Assembly: GCA_009869945.1 (NCBI GenBank)
Contig: WIXG01000364.1
Coordinates: 1 to 64,000, forward strand
DNA from: Mesaphorura yosii
Lineage: Eukaryota > Arthropoda > Collembola > Poduromorpha > Tullbergiidae
Length of the DNA: 64,000 bases
Direction of reading: 5' to 3'
Position numbers and translations under genes: made by a program. Shown piece after piece: positions 1-11,207 of this stretch (positions are counted from its first letter, which is position 1; each line of letters opens with the position of its first letter). Below the pieces are notes generated by a model. The model was not told the origin of the DNA. It worked only from the letters and a program-made list of their open reading frames with translations, and searched no databases.

Positions 1-734
1 TAGAATTGGTGAAATTAATTCGAGTTTTTCATTGAATTCGATTCGGGCCTTCTGCTGCTCAGTCACAGATCAACGCAAAAGCTATCTTTGTTTAGCGGGC
101 TCTGCTTTGGTCAGCATTTTCACTTGTTTTCAACGGCATTGAAAGTTTGTCATGAACTTCAACTTTTTGTAAGTCAAGGTTTTTGGCCTAGAGTGGTTAT
201 TGACAAATGACAACAGATTTCATTTTAGTTAATTTTAATTAGTAATTAGTTCTTCCAATAATCACTTGAAGTTGGATTCTAGTTGGAATTGAACGAAGGA
301 GCGAAGCAGAAAGCAGGGTGAGTAATTTGTATCACATTCTTTTCGTTTTAATTGTGATTCATTGAAAGAAAGCTTCTATAATTTGGAATTTCTGAAATCA
401 AGAATAAGCTAGCTGTCTTACATGAAACGTGATTATCTAATTTGGCTCCTTAACGTTATCCTTGATCATAATCATTACACGCACCTTAGCCGTGCTGTCT
501 TGCTCTATTATTTAATTGAAGCTGTGTTTCATGTCTTATTACAGGCGATCCACCTTGGAATGCAACGTGTTGTAAAATTGGGTCACTGACGCTGGCGCGA
601 TTGATGACAGAATGTAACTGATAAGAAGGTGTAGATTTGCAGATCGCAGCGAGAAAACAACGAACACATCGTCCGTGGTCTCTAAATCACTCTCAAAGAA
701 CGGTTCTGCTTCAGAGTCGTCCCCCAAACGAGTG
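1..734 (+). other. 5' flank or leader of the Nipped-B gene
   Basis: No coding exon is visible here. A good donor (GTGAGT) lies at 318 and a good acceptor ends at 544, so a non-coding leader exon and an intron of about 227 bases are likely. The downstream reading frame is open back to 618 but contains a stop at 615-617 and no ATG before 735. Either translation begins at 735, or an upstream coding exon joins at an acceptor inside 618-735 (possible AGs at 641-642 and 648-649). Confidence 0.4.
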
Positions 735-3700
735 ATGGCGAGTTTGACGAATATCACGAACTACCATGTCGCTGTTGGAGTTGGAGGGTCTCGCACTCAT
801 CGCTTGGCGAAGGGGTCGGAAACAGAAGAGCTGGGAATAAACACCCCGTCAACAGCCGACACGGATTCTGAGGAAATCCCGCTGGCAAACTTGAAGAACA
901 ACAGTCAAACCCAAAGTGATCTCACTGCTGAGGACAACTGGCTTTCCAAGGTACGAAAATAAGATATGTCGGTATTATGAATGCCCATAAAGTATTTATT
1001 ACGAACATTCCATAAACTGACCTTTGGGTGGCATTCCGGGCTTTTCGAGCATCATTCTTTTAATAATCGACTTTTCCCTTTGTAGATTTTGAGCTTGTCA
1101 ATTGATCCTTCAGTCCACATCCGCTTGAAGGCACTCAGTTATCTCACCTCTATCGTCGATGGAAACCCGCCTGCCCTGGGTCGCCAAGACATTCAATTAT
1201 GGGTTCGAAATGCACTTCTGGATCCGTCACGGCAGGTGCGCGAGGTTGCTGTGAGCCTGATCAGCAAGCACATGTGGACATGTGCAGGAATTCTGGAAAA
1301 GTACTGCGAAATGTTATCAGCAAGGATTCTTGACGTTGGGGTCGGCGTTCGGAAACGCGTAATTCGAACTCTTCGTGACATCTGCCTCAAGTGCCCCGAA
1401 TTTCCAAAAGTGCCTGAACTCTGCATAAAAATTGTGAAACGAATGAATGACGAAGAAATCACTGTACGAAAACTTGTCGTCGATACATTCCAGGAAATGT
1501 GGTTCTCATCATCGAGCAAGACATCTGTAAAGCAACTACGTCAGACTGCCACACATTTTATCGGCTTCGTGGAGGCGACCACGACAGACAAGTTGGCAGC
1601 AGACTCCCTCGAATTTCTTCTGCAGAAGATTTTTGACCAAAATCATGACGTGGACATGAAAGACAGACAAAAACCGAAGCAGGCCTTCCAGGCATCCCTT
1701 TCAGCAGCAGAAAATGTTGTAGATTGTGTGGTCGACCAGCTTTTGCGAGCGGAAGAGATACGTTTGGTGTCTTACTTCAGCTCCTGCATATCAACGCTTT
1801 TACTCTTCGCAAAAACCTGCCCTCAAATCCTTGCCAAACATGTCTCCGTACTGCAAGAATATTTGACCTGGAAATGTCAGGGGACTGAAGATGTGCTGGC
1901 CGTAACTCACATCGCAAAAATTCTTGCACTGGTGGTTCCACTCCTCCGCCATCCATCCGAGTCGCAGCTCACCCAAATTGAGGAGAATTGTGTGAAGCTG
2001 ATGTTCAAGAATGATAAAAGTCTCATTGAAGCGTGCACGCTGTGCCTGGCGGCAGTCGTCAACAGGATGACAAGAAACTACGAATTGATTCGAGATCTGT
2101 TCCGCCGATATCGAAGTAATTATTTCAGATTATTTACATTCTTTGGTTTTGATTTTCTAATTTCTCTTTTTCTATTTCTGTTCCTTTGCATCGCAGGCTT
2201 TCTTTCGAAACAAGTCGGGTTTCGGAAAGAATATCCTACGGACCCATCGTTGGCCACGTCCCTTCCTCTCCTCCGTCGATCCGTGTACACAATCGGCCTG
2301 TTTCTTCGCTACTTTGACTTCACGTCCCCCGAAGTGCATGGAGCATTGACGAGTGCTGTGCCAAAAGCAGTCTTCGAGGACTTACTGTTCCTGCTAGAAG
2401 AACCCCGCCCGATTATTGTGACGAGGGAATCACACACTGACACCGATAACGCAAGCGCAAGCAGTTCAAGTACCGGCACCGCTGGCGCAAACATACATCT
2501 GAGCATACAAAACTTCGTCCTGCAATCTATTGGCCACATCTGCATTCGTCATTACGAGTATATGCTTCACGACGAACTGAAATATTTTTACAAGAGGTTC
2601 TTGTCAAGATTGGATACAGATTCCCGACTCAAAATTCAGACGTTGGCCAATATTCAGCTTTACTTGTCAGAGGAATCTGCGCGAATGCGTGCGCAAGATC
2701 AGGATTTCGAAAGGACGGCAACGTCAAACCAGAATCTTAACCACAACATCAAGGTGCTCGACGACGTGGCGTCTGGAATGAGTGCGACAATCATTCAGAC
2801 TTATTTGGCACAAATCCTGGAGGCGTACCTGCACCAGGAATCCGGAGTACGGCTCAAAGCAGCAAACGTTATTCAACTGATCGTGCAACAAGGACTGGTG
2901 AATCCGGTGCAGATTTTGCCGACACTCATCGCGATGAGCACAGACACCATGCCAGCAGTCACGGGAGTCGCCAACAATTTACTCCAGGAAATTCATCTGC
3001 GGCATCCGCAGTTTCTCCAGAGTCAAGCCATGAATGGGTTCAAGCTGTCGATTCAACTGCAGAAGCGAATACTGGGCCTAAGTCTCGCCCGTGGCCATCG
3101 CGTGCAAGAAGCAAAACCAGAATCTGCGAATGTGTCCGCCGTGGCATTGAATGGATACGTATATTCGTTGTTTAGAACCAGTAAACAAGCCAGACGCGCG
3201 ATCGCGATGACGCTCCTGAAACAGTTCGACGATCAGCAGATCAAAGGTCAAGATGTCAACCTGTCCGCACTGCTTTACGTCGCCGACAATTTGGCCCATT
3301 TCCCGTACGTCGTCCTGGACGAGCCACTGTTCATCCTTCATCACTTGGAAATTTCCCTGTCCGTTTTGGGCTCAAATCTCCTGCAGGCTTTTGAGGAGTC
3401 GTTGCTGCTGGCTCCGACTGACAAGTCAACGCCAGCGCAAAATCAAAACGGTGGCGAAGTCAAGAAGACTGATCGTGATAACGACGACGATGACGATTGC
3501 CAAGACCCGGAAGTCTTACTAGCTCGCCTTCCTCCTGCAGAGATACAAACGCACTTCCAAGAGTTCAGAGATGGCTACCATTCTTGTTTACTGATGCTGT
3601 TGCTGAAGTGGCACCTGAAAGAATGCTATGGAATAACTGATAAGTAAGGACTTTGTTGATCAAAGAATGAAAGTAGTATTTGTTAATACTGTGAATTACT

Positions 3701-4190
3701 TGTAGGCGTCTTATTGGGTACTGCCCGTCTGATACGAACAAGACTCATGACAAGCCTCTAAATAAAAAGCGCAAGATAGTCTTCCAGCCGAAGTCGACGC
3801 TTGCCGCCCTGGAGTGTTCAGCTTCACCGAGGAATGATTCTCCAGAGGAAAGACGTGAACTGGTCGAACAATATTTGCTGGTAAGCCAAGAATTCATTCC
3901 GCATTCACTCAGAGAGCTGAGAGAGGAAATTCCTCTTCTAATCTGCTTGATTCGTGTTATCATGTTTCCAGTTGAAGAACTTAATGCTCCAGCTGGACCG
4001 TGATAATGAGGACGACTACGAAGAAAATGAAGGTGGTCACAAGGAACAGGGAAATAAGGGACGTAAACGACCGCGACCAGTGAAAAACAAAGGTTCTAAA
4101 AAGCGTAAACCCCACAAGAAGAGGACACGATCCAGTTCGAGTTCTTCGGAAGAGGAAGACGAAGATTCATCGAATCCTGATTATCAGTAA
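735..4190 (+). CDS. Nipped-B: Nipped-B / NIPBL cohesin loader, C-terminal HEAT-repeat portion
   Basis: Exons read as 735-950, 1086-2115, 2197-3643, 3706-3880 and 3972-4190 (1028 aa). The product matches the C-terminal half of Nipped-B/NIPBL (Scc2), which loads cohesin on chromatin with Scc4/MAU2 and supports sister cohesion and enhancer-promoter contact. Recognisable family blocks include RILDVGVGVRKRVIRTLRDI, LRRSVYTIGLFLRYFDF, VASGMSATIIQTYLAQILEA and YVADNLAHFPY. The C-terminus is a basic/acidic tail rich in Lys, Arg, Ser and Glu, as in the family. Splicing out 2116-2196 restores the conserved stretch before LRRSVYTIG. The family is usually about 2000 aa or more, so the N-terminal Scc4-binding half is missing from this model. 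It may lie outside the window, or the start at 735 may be genuine. Identity is confident; the true start is not. Confidence 0.9.
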
Positions 4191-4717
4191 TTATTTAATT
4201 TGTCGTTCTTCTAATAATTTCGTGTTGTGTAGCGTTCTTACTAAAAAAAATAAGCCCAAGTTTCATAATTCGAGTTTTAGTAGAGTTTTAGTAGCACTTT
4301 CTGTAGAGGTCAACCGGCCAAATGACAATTCTTCAAAGTAAACTTAGAATTAAACCAAAATAGAATTCTGTTGACCAAAATGGCCTGTTTCGACTTCGCC
4401 AAGTCAAATAAAAATGCAACGCAAAAATTTCAGGCGTAGCTACTCCGCTTAATTCCTTTATCGCAGTAAATGAATACGGCGAGAATTTATTGTTCCCAGG
4501 TAAATTGTTCCAATAATTTGTTCCATAGAAACTCCGACGAGAGTACAAAGCAAAGGTCAAAAATTCAGGGCACGGATAATTGATAATTTGGTTAGGATAT
4601 TTTTAATTAGATGTAAAATTTGGAATTTTCTAGTGGAAATGTGTTAATTGCTGATTAATTAGCCAATTACTAACAAGAAACCAAAACCTATGATACGAGA
4701 GGGCAGGATTGCTACAT
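4191..4717. other. Intergenic, no gene seen
   Basis: AT-rich spacer after the Nipped-B stop. A minus-strand ORF at 4333-4560 vaguely resembles the tail of a non-LTR reverse transcriptase (tryptophan-asparagine-leucine-proline motif) but is too short and weak to call. Confidence 0.5.
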
Positions 4718-5080
4718 TTACATGATCAATGACCGATTCTTCCGGTCGTCGTCTTCGCATGACTGACATTTGTATCTTCGTAATTCACTGCTATACTGCG
4801 ACAGAGGATCTATCGGGGACGCTGACGCAGGTTCTTCGGGTTTGACCTTCTTCAAGACTCCCGTAGGTAGCGGTTTCCAATTTCCCCGTCTTTTACCAAA
4901 CACAACTGGAGTGGCGGCGTTTGTTTTCTTTTCCTCAGCAGCAAATGAGCCGACTTGTTCTTGTTCCTGCTGGCGAAAGGACCCAGGCGGTGATGGCAGC
5001 AGGGGGAACACCGGAGGAGGTGGTCGAATAGTGAATCTGCTTCCAGGCTGATACTCGCTTATTCTGCACTTTCTGTCCAT
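4718..5080 (-). CDS. Hypothetical small proline-rich protein
   Basis: An uninterrupted 120-aa frame begins with an ATG at 5080. I do not recognise the family. The first third has a proline run (RPPPPVFPLLPSPPGSF), followed by a Gln/Glu-rich stretch, a basic patch (GKRRGNWKPLPTGVLKK) and a C-terminal Cys pair in an acidic context. No signal peptide or membrane segment is visible. It lies between Nipped-B and mRpS14, which are on the opposite strand. Amino-acid bias toward Pro, Lys and Glu with moderate GC is compatible with a real disordered nuclear or cytoplasmic protein. Without transcript evidence it could be a chance ORF. Confidence 0.35.
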   Translation of the reverse strand: MDRKCRISEYQPGSRFTIRPPPPVFPLLPSPPGSFRQQEQEQVGSFAAEEKKTNAATPVVFGKRRGNWKPLPTGVLKKVKPEEPASASPIDPLSQYSSELRRYKCQSCEDDDRKNRSLIM

Positions 5081-5617
5081 GATTCCTCGGCAGCACAGCA
5101 CACTCTTATGTCAATGATTTTGTAGTGATTCGAGCCTTCAATCAACTCCTACTCCTGTTGATTAAGAAAGAAAAAAAATATCGACCTTCCTATCAAATCC
5201 GTATTAAATCATCTTGGAATTGCCTCAGCTTATTTACGAAGTGTCCAGCAGATACCTGTACTGAATATCTCTGAATTGATTGCGAATTCCGGAATTCCCA
5301 ACTTGCAAATTGCGTTCAATACGAAATTAACGTTCTTTGTGTTGTTGCTCCACAAGCCAACCGTTTCCACTTTTGGCACAATGCAGTTTTATGCGATGAA
5401 GCTCATCTCGATTCTCAATGCTGCAGGTTTCGAGCTCTCGAGACTGTAGCCCGCAAGTTTTTCAAGTTTTATGTGATTTAACCATTTGGTTTTACTGCAC
5501 ATTGCATTGCGGCGTTCAGCAAGTGTGATATTCTAATTACTAATTAATTCAATTCGTGCCTCCTCCGCCCGGCGGTTCATCGACTTCGTGCTTCGAAACA
5601 CCACCACCACAATCACC
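5081..5617. other. Intergenic between a minus-strand ORF and mRpS14
   Basis: AT-rich spacer with no ORF of interest. It should hold the promoter and leader of mRpS14 and, if that ORF is real, of the minus-strand gene too. No clear TATA box was identified. Confidence 0.4.
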
Positions 5618-6148
5618 ATGTCTGCCCTGCAGTACTTAAAACCGCTCGCAAGCCTTAGATTTGGAGCTGGTGTCACTTCTGTCCCAGCAGTGGCCGCGAC
5701 TGCCATCAACGCCAACCCGTTAATTATTCCAGTACGTCATAATCACTGGCCGGATTGGCGCATGAAGAAAGACAACCGCCGCCGTCAAACGGTGATCCAA
5801 TACAGCGGCGAACGCGATCGACTGAATACAATTAAGAAGAATAAGATTTTGCCCATCGAAATACGGGTGAGAGGATTAATTCATTGCTATTTAAACTACT
5901 TGGTCAACAAAGTCGAAGATTTCCTAATTGTATTTCATAATGTTCATGCCCTGCAGGATTTGGCGGCCGCCGAAATCGCAAACGAAGCCAAACTACCAAG
6001 GGATTCAAACTACGTTCGAATTCGTCAGCGGTGCGCGATTACATCTCGACCCAAAGGAGTGGTTGCCCGATGGAGACTCAGCCGAATCATGTTTAGACTC
6101 TTCGCGGACTACAACAAAATGTCCGGCGTTCAACGAGCGCTCTGGTAA
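5618..6148 (+). CDS. mRpS14: Mitochondrial ribosomal protein S14 (uS14m)
   Basis: Exons 5618-5866 and 5957-6148 encode 146 aa. The C-terminal half is a clear uS14: LPRDSNYVRIRQRCAITSRP followed by KGVVARWRLSRIMFR and the family ending SGVQRALW. uS14m is a small-subunit mitoribosome protein that binds 12S rRNA near the head. The N-terminal part, with Ser, Leu, Arg and Ala and few acidic residues, fits a mitochondrial targeting sequence. The start is the ATG at 5618; an in-frame GTG 30 bases upstream is not needed. The length is slightly above the roughly 128 aa seen in mammals because of the targeting region. A poly(A) signal (aataaa) follows near 6260. Confidence 0.95.
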   Translation: MSALQYLKPLASLRFGAGVTSVPAVAATAINANPLIIPVRHNHWPDWRMKKDNRRRQTVIQYSGERDRLNTIKKNKILPIEIRVRGLIHCYLNYLVNKVEDFLIVFHNVHALQDLAAAEIANEAKLPRDSNYVRIRQRCAITSRPKGVVARWRLSRIMFRLFADYNKMSGVQRALW

Positions 6149-6595
6149 TCAATCGAAGGCGGCAGCATCAAATCAAGACCAAGTAAATTAGTCAACTTGA
6201 ACTTGAATCTATTATGGCTCTGTGCTTACATTTCTACGTAATATGATTGAGTGAGCCAGTAAATAAATGTTGAAGTCAATTTAAAGCAACGGTCTTGGTC
6301 TTGGGTTTAATGATTTTATTCGCCGACACAAAGTAGGAACTGCATTTATCAGTGCGAGAGCCTTTGCTTTGCGGTGACTGACCCTTCAACCTGATACCAT
6401 TGAAAACTGCGAAAAGTCCGTCTAAACAAACTCAGGACAAATTGAAACTTGTCTACAGTCTGTTTGCTAAGATAAAGATAGAATACTAATTTTATCCTCC
6501 AATTGAATGGCTCTCACTTATCACAATAGAATATTTTTATCACTTTAATTGACCCAAAAATGGGGCCACTGCGCTTGTTAAACTTCCACGACCAG
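6149..6595. other. Overlapping 3' region of convergent genes
   Basis: Between the stop of mRpS14 (plus) and the stop of a small minus-strand ORF. It holds a plus-strand aataaa near 6260 and a minus-strand signal (ttttatt on the plus strand) near 6310, fitting two convergent 3' ends. No other gene is seen. Confidence 0.5.
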
Positions 6596-6847
6596 CTAAT
6601 ACTTGATTCGATCAATCTCCAGCATGTTGTTCCAATCAATGACTCGGTATTCCCTCAACTGGCGCTTACTGCGATCTTCACCCTCCGCCTCGCGTCTCTG
6701 CTTGGCCATGTAAAGTGCTCCTCCAGCCCCCGCCGAAGCTCCGACCACACTAGCAACGGCACCTTTACTGATTAATGAAGCGGCTTCGGCCAACTGAGCA
6801 CCCACCATCTCGGCTTTGGACACGGTGATTGATGCGACTCGGCTCAT
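6596..6847 (-). CDS. Hypothetical 83-aa single-pass membrane protein
   Basis: A complete ATG-to-stop frame of 83 aa. Residues about 22-48 form an Ala/Gly/Val-rich hydrophobic segment (KGAVASVVGASAGAGGALYM) of membrane-spanning length, followed by a basic/acidic tail ending in ML EID RIKY. The layout of short N-terminus, one helix with small residues and a charged tail resembles small inner-mitochondrial-membrane proteins such as accessory subunits of respiratory complexes, but I cannot assign a family. A poly(A) signal on the minus strand near 6310 supports a transcription unit. The leader upstream of 6847 has no obvious additional coding exon. Confidence 0.45.
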   Translation of the reverse strand: MSRVASITVSKAEMVGAQLAEAASLISKGAVASVVGASAGAGGALYMAKQRREAEGEDRSKRQLREYRVIDWNNMLEIDRIKY

Positions 6848-7459
6848 CTTGTCAATTGGTTCCTGGATTCAGACTTCAAATCCAAATTTCCTGCACGATC
6901 GAAGAAGGCAACAGTAAATTAAGCTTATTTGATGCAGACTGAATAGTTTCTTGTTTACCATTAACTCAGTTCAAATCGACTAACTTGAAATTGCTTATGA
7001 CGGTAATTTACTTGCTACTTCGTAGTTTGTTTTTGTTGTGATTGGGCTCGACTTTGATATGGATGCGATACGTGCTTTTGATCACGATGAACTCTCAGAT
7101 TGAGCTCGTGCTACACAAAAACTGCGCAGTTTCTTCTCTCGGCAGTGCTGTTATGTTATGCTTTGTTTACTGCTTCATGGTACTGGTTTCTGCAAAATTT
7201 TTACTGCAAACTGTATACAAGGGAGAATATGTCTCGCATGCATCTCGAAGAAATGAATTGCAGCTAAGCATAATCTTCGTTCTTAAGAGTGATGATAATT
7301 TAGTAATGCCCCTTGGCTAACTTTATTAAGAAGAGAAGAATTTATTCAAATGAACCGGAAAAAATTGACATTTTGAAGAAATTGAGAGAACCGGCAGTGT
7401 GAAATGTAGAAATGTTACTAAAATTTATTGTGTCCAAGTTGAACTGATCTGAGAATCTT
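6848..7459. other. Intergenic, no gene seen
   Basis: Between the start of the small membrane-protein ORF and the stop of MND1, both on the minus strand. A plus-strand ORF at 7042-7320 starts with TTG, has no recognisable similarity and is probably chance. Confidence 0.45.
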
Positions 7460-8399
7460 TTAATCTTCGGCTGGAAGTCCAAACTGCTCGTTGATGGTTG
7501 CTTCATCCATGCCAAACTTGTTCCTAACCCAGGACCTTGCACTGTTGATGTTATCCTTCCAGCGTTCAGCCGCAGCTTCGGCTACCTGCCGTTACAAATA
7601 CTAATGCTTGATCGAAGATTCATCTAAGACTTTTGACTGGAGGTCTTCATCAGGGCCACGTACCTGGAGATCTTTCTTATCATCCTCCAGCCGCCGTGGA
7701 TCGCAGTCCCTCAACGCTTCAAGGTTCCTTTTCAGCTCCTCCTTCTGAGCCTTTAGTTTCCCCAACTTTTCCAAAAGTTCAGTGCGCTCCTCGCCGTCAT
7801 TACGGGATAGCTTTGCTTTCTTGGCGTTGCTTTGAGCTTCTTCGACCTTCTGATTTATGGAGTTCACATTTTGTTCGAGATCACTCAATTTCCGCTTCCG
7901 TTCAATGGTGACCTGGCTAAATGAACATTTTTCCTAAATGGATTGTGCTCTCTAGCGACAAGAACGACGTATGACTGAATGCGTCTGCGATCGCGATTCA
8001 CCTTGGCAAAGACCAGAAATAAATGGAGCTTCCGATCTTATCAGACTGTATAAGACCGTCATCCTGCAGGCTCTTGACGACATCCTTCACTGATTGCGCG
8101 ACGATCCCTTTCTCCGATGGGCCCATTTTCTCCAGTTCCTGTTAGACGGCACCAAAGTTAAGTTAGCTTAAATGCATCGAATATCGAATTTAATTAATGA
8201 CATGACGAATTAATTTCTACAGACTTGATTGGCCTTCAGGATAATTTCTCTGCTTACCATCAGGCTCATTCATCTAATTCATTATTAATGCAATGCAAAG
8301 AATTACCTTCAGCTGAAAGAAATCCTTCTTTTCGTGGAATATTTCCAACATCTTGGCCCTCTTATCGTCCAAGCTCAGTCCTTTTCGCTTTGATGCCAT
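7460..8399 (-). CDS. MND1: Meiotic nuclear division protein 1 (MND1)
   Basis: Four exons on the minus strand: 8307-8399, 8002-8138, 7664-7916 and 7460-7585, giving 202 aa, against about 205 aa in human MND1. The N-terminal block (KRKGLSLDDKRAKMLEIFHE, then DFFQLKELEK) is the MND1 winged-helix region. The middle (ERTELLEKLGKLKAQKEELK) is the leucine-rich coiled coil, and the C-terminus (AAERWKDNI then RSWVRNKFGMDE) is the conserved capping segment. MND1 pairs with HOP2/PSMC3IP and stimulates DMC1/RAD51 strand invasion between homologues in meiosis. All four junctions keep the frame. Its presence says the full-length coding sequence of a meiotic recombination gene is intact here. Confidence 0.95.
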
Positions 8400-9173
8400 C
8401 TTGGCTTGGCGGTTGACCTTGACACTGACACAAAATCACTAACTACTCCCTGGAGAAATAATTAATTGAGATTGACAGCCAGCCACGACTTTGATCACGA
8501 TACGGTCACGCAAAGGCACGACGGCGGCAGCTGAATTTAATTGTGTTTGAACTTAACTAATTTATGCCAAGCACAATTTATGCATTACAAAATCTGAAGA
8601 GGCGATCAGACTATCAGACGCAAAAGGTATAAAGCACCGGTAGCGGTGTAAGAAAAGTTCCTCGACACAAAATGCCGTTTAATCCTTTGCTTGAAATTCC
8701 ACATAAGCACGTATGAACAAAGGTTCTTGAGGGCCGAACGAACTGAAGCCGTAAATGGTAAAAGCGTAAATGGAACTGCGGTTTGCTTGCAACTCGACTC
8801 GACCTTGTGCTTGTCGTCGGCAATGAAAATGGACGATAAGAAATCCTTCGTCTTCGTCTCCTCTTATCATATCTGCAACTGTCCAACCGCATCAGAAATC
8901 AGCCATGGTAAAGAATATTCAGCGAATTCAGCTTGCAGGTTTTTATTCTACGATATTTAGTCGTGAGCTCGCAGAAAACTGAGAAATGAGAACTTCCAAA
9001 CTTCCAGTGCCCGTCTGTGTTTTCTTTGCTGATCGACTAGAAATATGGCGGTGCTAAGAAACAGCAATTTCGAAGTGTTCCTATTTCATTTGTGCCGGTG
9101 TTGAACACATTAATTAGTAATTAATGACCTAATTAATTAATTAATTCTTACTGGCTGGACTTGGAGTGTGGAA
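8400..9173. other. Divergent intergenic region, MND1 / SLC18B1-like
   Basis: Shared upstream region of MND1 (minus) and the transporter (plus). It includes an (aatt)n-type simple repeat at about 9130-9148. Short ORFs on both strands around 8614-8960 have no family resemblance. Confidence 0.5.
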
Positions 9174-10662
9174 ATGGAAAGCAATGGCGCTGACGGCGCC
9201 GGCTCCAGCCGCAAGGGAAGAGCCTCCAGGCTACGAGCAGGCTGCTGCTCCTGCTCCTGCTTGACCAAATTCCACTACTGGAAGATGATGCTCCTTTTTG
9301 GCGGTGTGAACTTTATCGACGCGATGATCTATTCAATCCCCTCCACATTCTACCCGAAGGAGGCTGAACAAAAGGGCCTGACATCGTCAGAGTACGGATT
9401 CGTGTTTGGCATCTACGAACTCACAGAATTCATTGCATCGCCGCTCGTTGCAAATTACGTAAGCCGTTCGCCATTCGCCGTCTTATCTTGTCGAGTTAAT
9501 TGAGATCTTGATTTGAACCTTAGCCTTTTCTCGATTCCAGATGTACAAAACAACGCCCCGCTGTCTCTTCCACACCGGCGTCCTCGTCACGGGCTCCTCC
9601 GTTGTTCTCTTTGGCTTTCTTGACTCAATCAACGACCACACCACATTCTTCTTACTCTCAATCCTGCTCCGCATAATCGAAGCTGCGAGCTCTGGCCTCC
9701 TGATCGTGGCTGCGTACACCATCGTGACTGACCGCCAGCCCGAGTCAGCGACACAGACAATTGCATTCATGGAGCTTCTCTTTGGCGTCGGTTTCAGCAC
9801 GGGGCCGATCGTAGGAGAAGCGTTGTACTTGCTGGGAGGCTTTCAGCTCCCTTTTGTGGCCCTGGGCGGAGTTTTTCTCGTCTGTGGAGTGCTGGTCTCG
9901 ACATTTTTCTGCTTTGACGTGCCACCAGAAGAGCGAACGAAAGCAGTTGAATCCGTCGAACAAGAGGGCGGCGAGAGTGGAGGAATGCTTACTCTACTCC
10001 GGCTCCCCGTCGTGCTCCTGCAATGCTTCGCGATCGTCGTGGGCAACATTTGCTTCTCATTCCTGCTCGCCGTCCTGGAGCCGCATTTGCGTGAGTTTGA
10101 CCTGCAGCCGATGGGCATCGGCATGGCGTTCTTCCTCAACGGGGCCTTCTACGCAGTCTTCATGCCGGTGTTCGCCAAGGTCACGGAGTGTGTGCGCAGA
10201 ACAGAGTACTTGGAGCTGGTGGGCGCGATCCTGGAGCTCGTCGCGGTGGCCCTTGTTGGCCCAGCGCCCTTCCTGCAGCTGACCCCCGCCGTGAAGTGGG
10301 TCATGGTCGGTCTCATTCTGAACGGCATCAGCCTGGCCGCCATTTACATCTCGTCCTTCGTCATCACTCTCGACGAAGCCAAGGCGGCAGGGTGCCGTGA
10401 CCCGCACGCGCTTGTATCTGCTCTCTGGATGAGCTGCATGACCCTCGGCTCCTTCATCGGGCCAAGCGTGGCTGGAGTGCTTGTCGACAAATTTGGATTC
10501 CCCCGAGCCACGTACTTCCTGCAGGGGCTCAGCGTGGCGCTCATTGCTTTGGTCCTGGGCAGGGTCATGAAGAGCAAATGCATGCATGGAGCTCGGGTTC
10601 GGATGGCGCCTGCCCCTGCAGAGGAGACGCCGCTTCTGACTTTGGCGTTCACGAAACAATAA
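9174..10662 (+). CDS. SLC18B1-like major facilitator transporter
   Basis: Two exons, 9174-9458 and 9541-10662, encode 468 aa with about 12 membrane segments. It follows the SLC18B1 (vesicular polyamine/monoamine transporter-like) pattern: YSIPSTFYPKEAEQKG after TM1 resembles the family's YSIL..FFPKEAEKKG, the loop before TM4 and TM5 has LFGVGFSTGPIVGEALY, and LVGPAPFL lies in the second half. A Cys/Ser-rich cytosolic N-terminus precedes TM1. The predicted role is proton-coupled export or vesicular loading of small cations; the substrate cannot be read from sequence. A GTG six bases upstream is ignored in favour of ATG at 9174. A decayed tandem copy follows at 11208. The family call is firm and orthology to a specific insect gene is not claimed. 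Confidence 0.85.
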
Positions 10663-11207
10663 GACAAAATAAACAAAATGAGACAACAAGTCCTAATTAG
10701 CCAATTGCCATTAGCCACTAAACATTTCCACTGCCGCGCTGCGCAATGACGATGCACAATTCTCAAGTCAAGTCAATGTCAGTCTATATTTGTGGCCTGC
10801 TTGTGGTTGATTAAATCTCTGATGGAAGAGAGGGCTAATTGCTACCATTAATCATAAAGAAGGACATCGTTTGTTAGGAAGAAGAATAGAAGAAAGCCGA
10901 GCTTCGTCTAATGTTTAATGCGTAGCACTCAAGCACTGCGTTTTATTCCAAACTTTATTGTTTTTAACGTCGATTCGACAACTCGTCAAAAGCACTACGA
11001 ACTACGTTTTGTGATTGTAAAAAGATTTTAATTAGGTAGCCCAGGCAAGGCTGGACGGAGTGGGCCCGAAAGAATGCGCAGAGTTAAGTTCAAGAACTTG
11101 GACTCAACGAATAAATTCGGCATTAAATATTCTCTGGTTAAGTTAAGATAAGTTAAATCGAGTTAGTGCCAGTTCGTAAACTCACCAAGCCCTCTAAGCC
11201 ATTAATT
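10663..11207. other. Spacer between tandem transporter copies
   Basis: 3' UTR of the intact SLC18B1-like gene and upstream region of its decayed copy. aataaa occurs just after the stop near 10667. No other gene is seen. Confidence 0.5.

Noticed and set aside
4333-4560. Possible reverse-transcriptase tail (WNNLP motif)
   Set aside because: Only a few residues resemble a non-LTR element; no other element parts were found nearby.
7042-7320. 92-aa plus-strand ORF
   Set aside because: Starts with TTG, has no family match, and lies between two minus-strand genes.
10057-10689. 210-aa minus-strand ORF
   Set aside because: Antisense to the transporter, with no recognisable domain.
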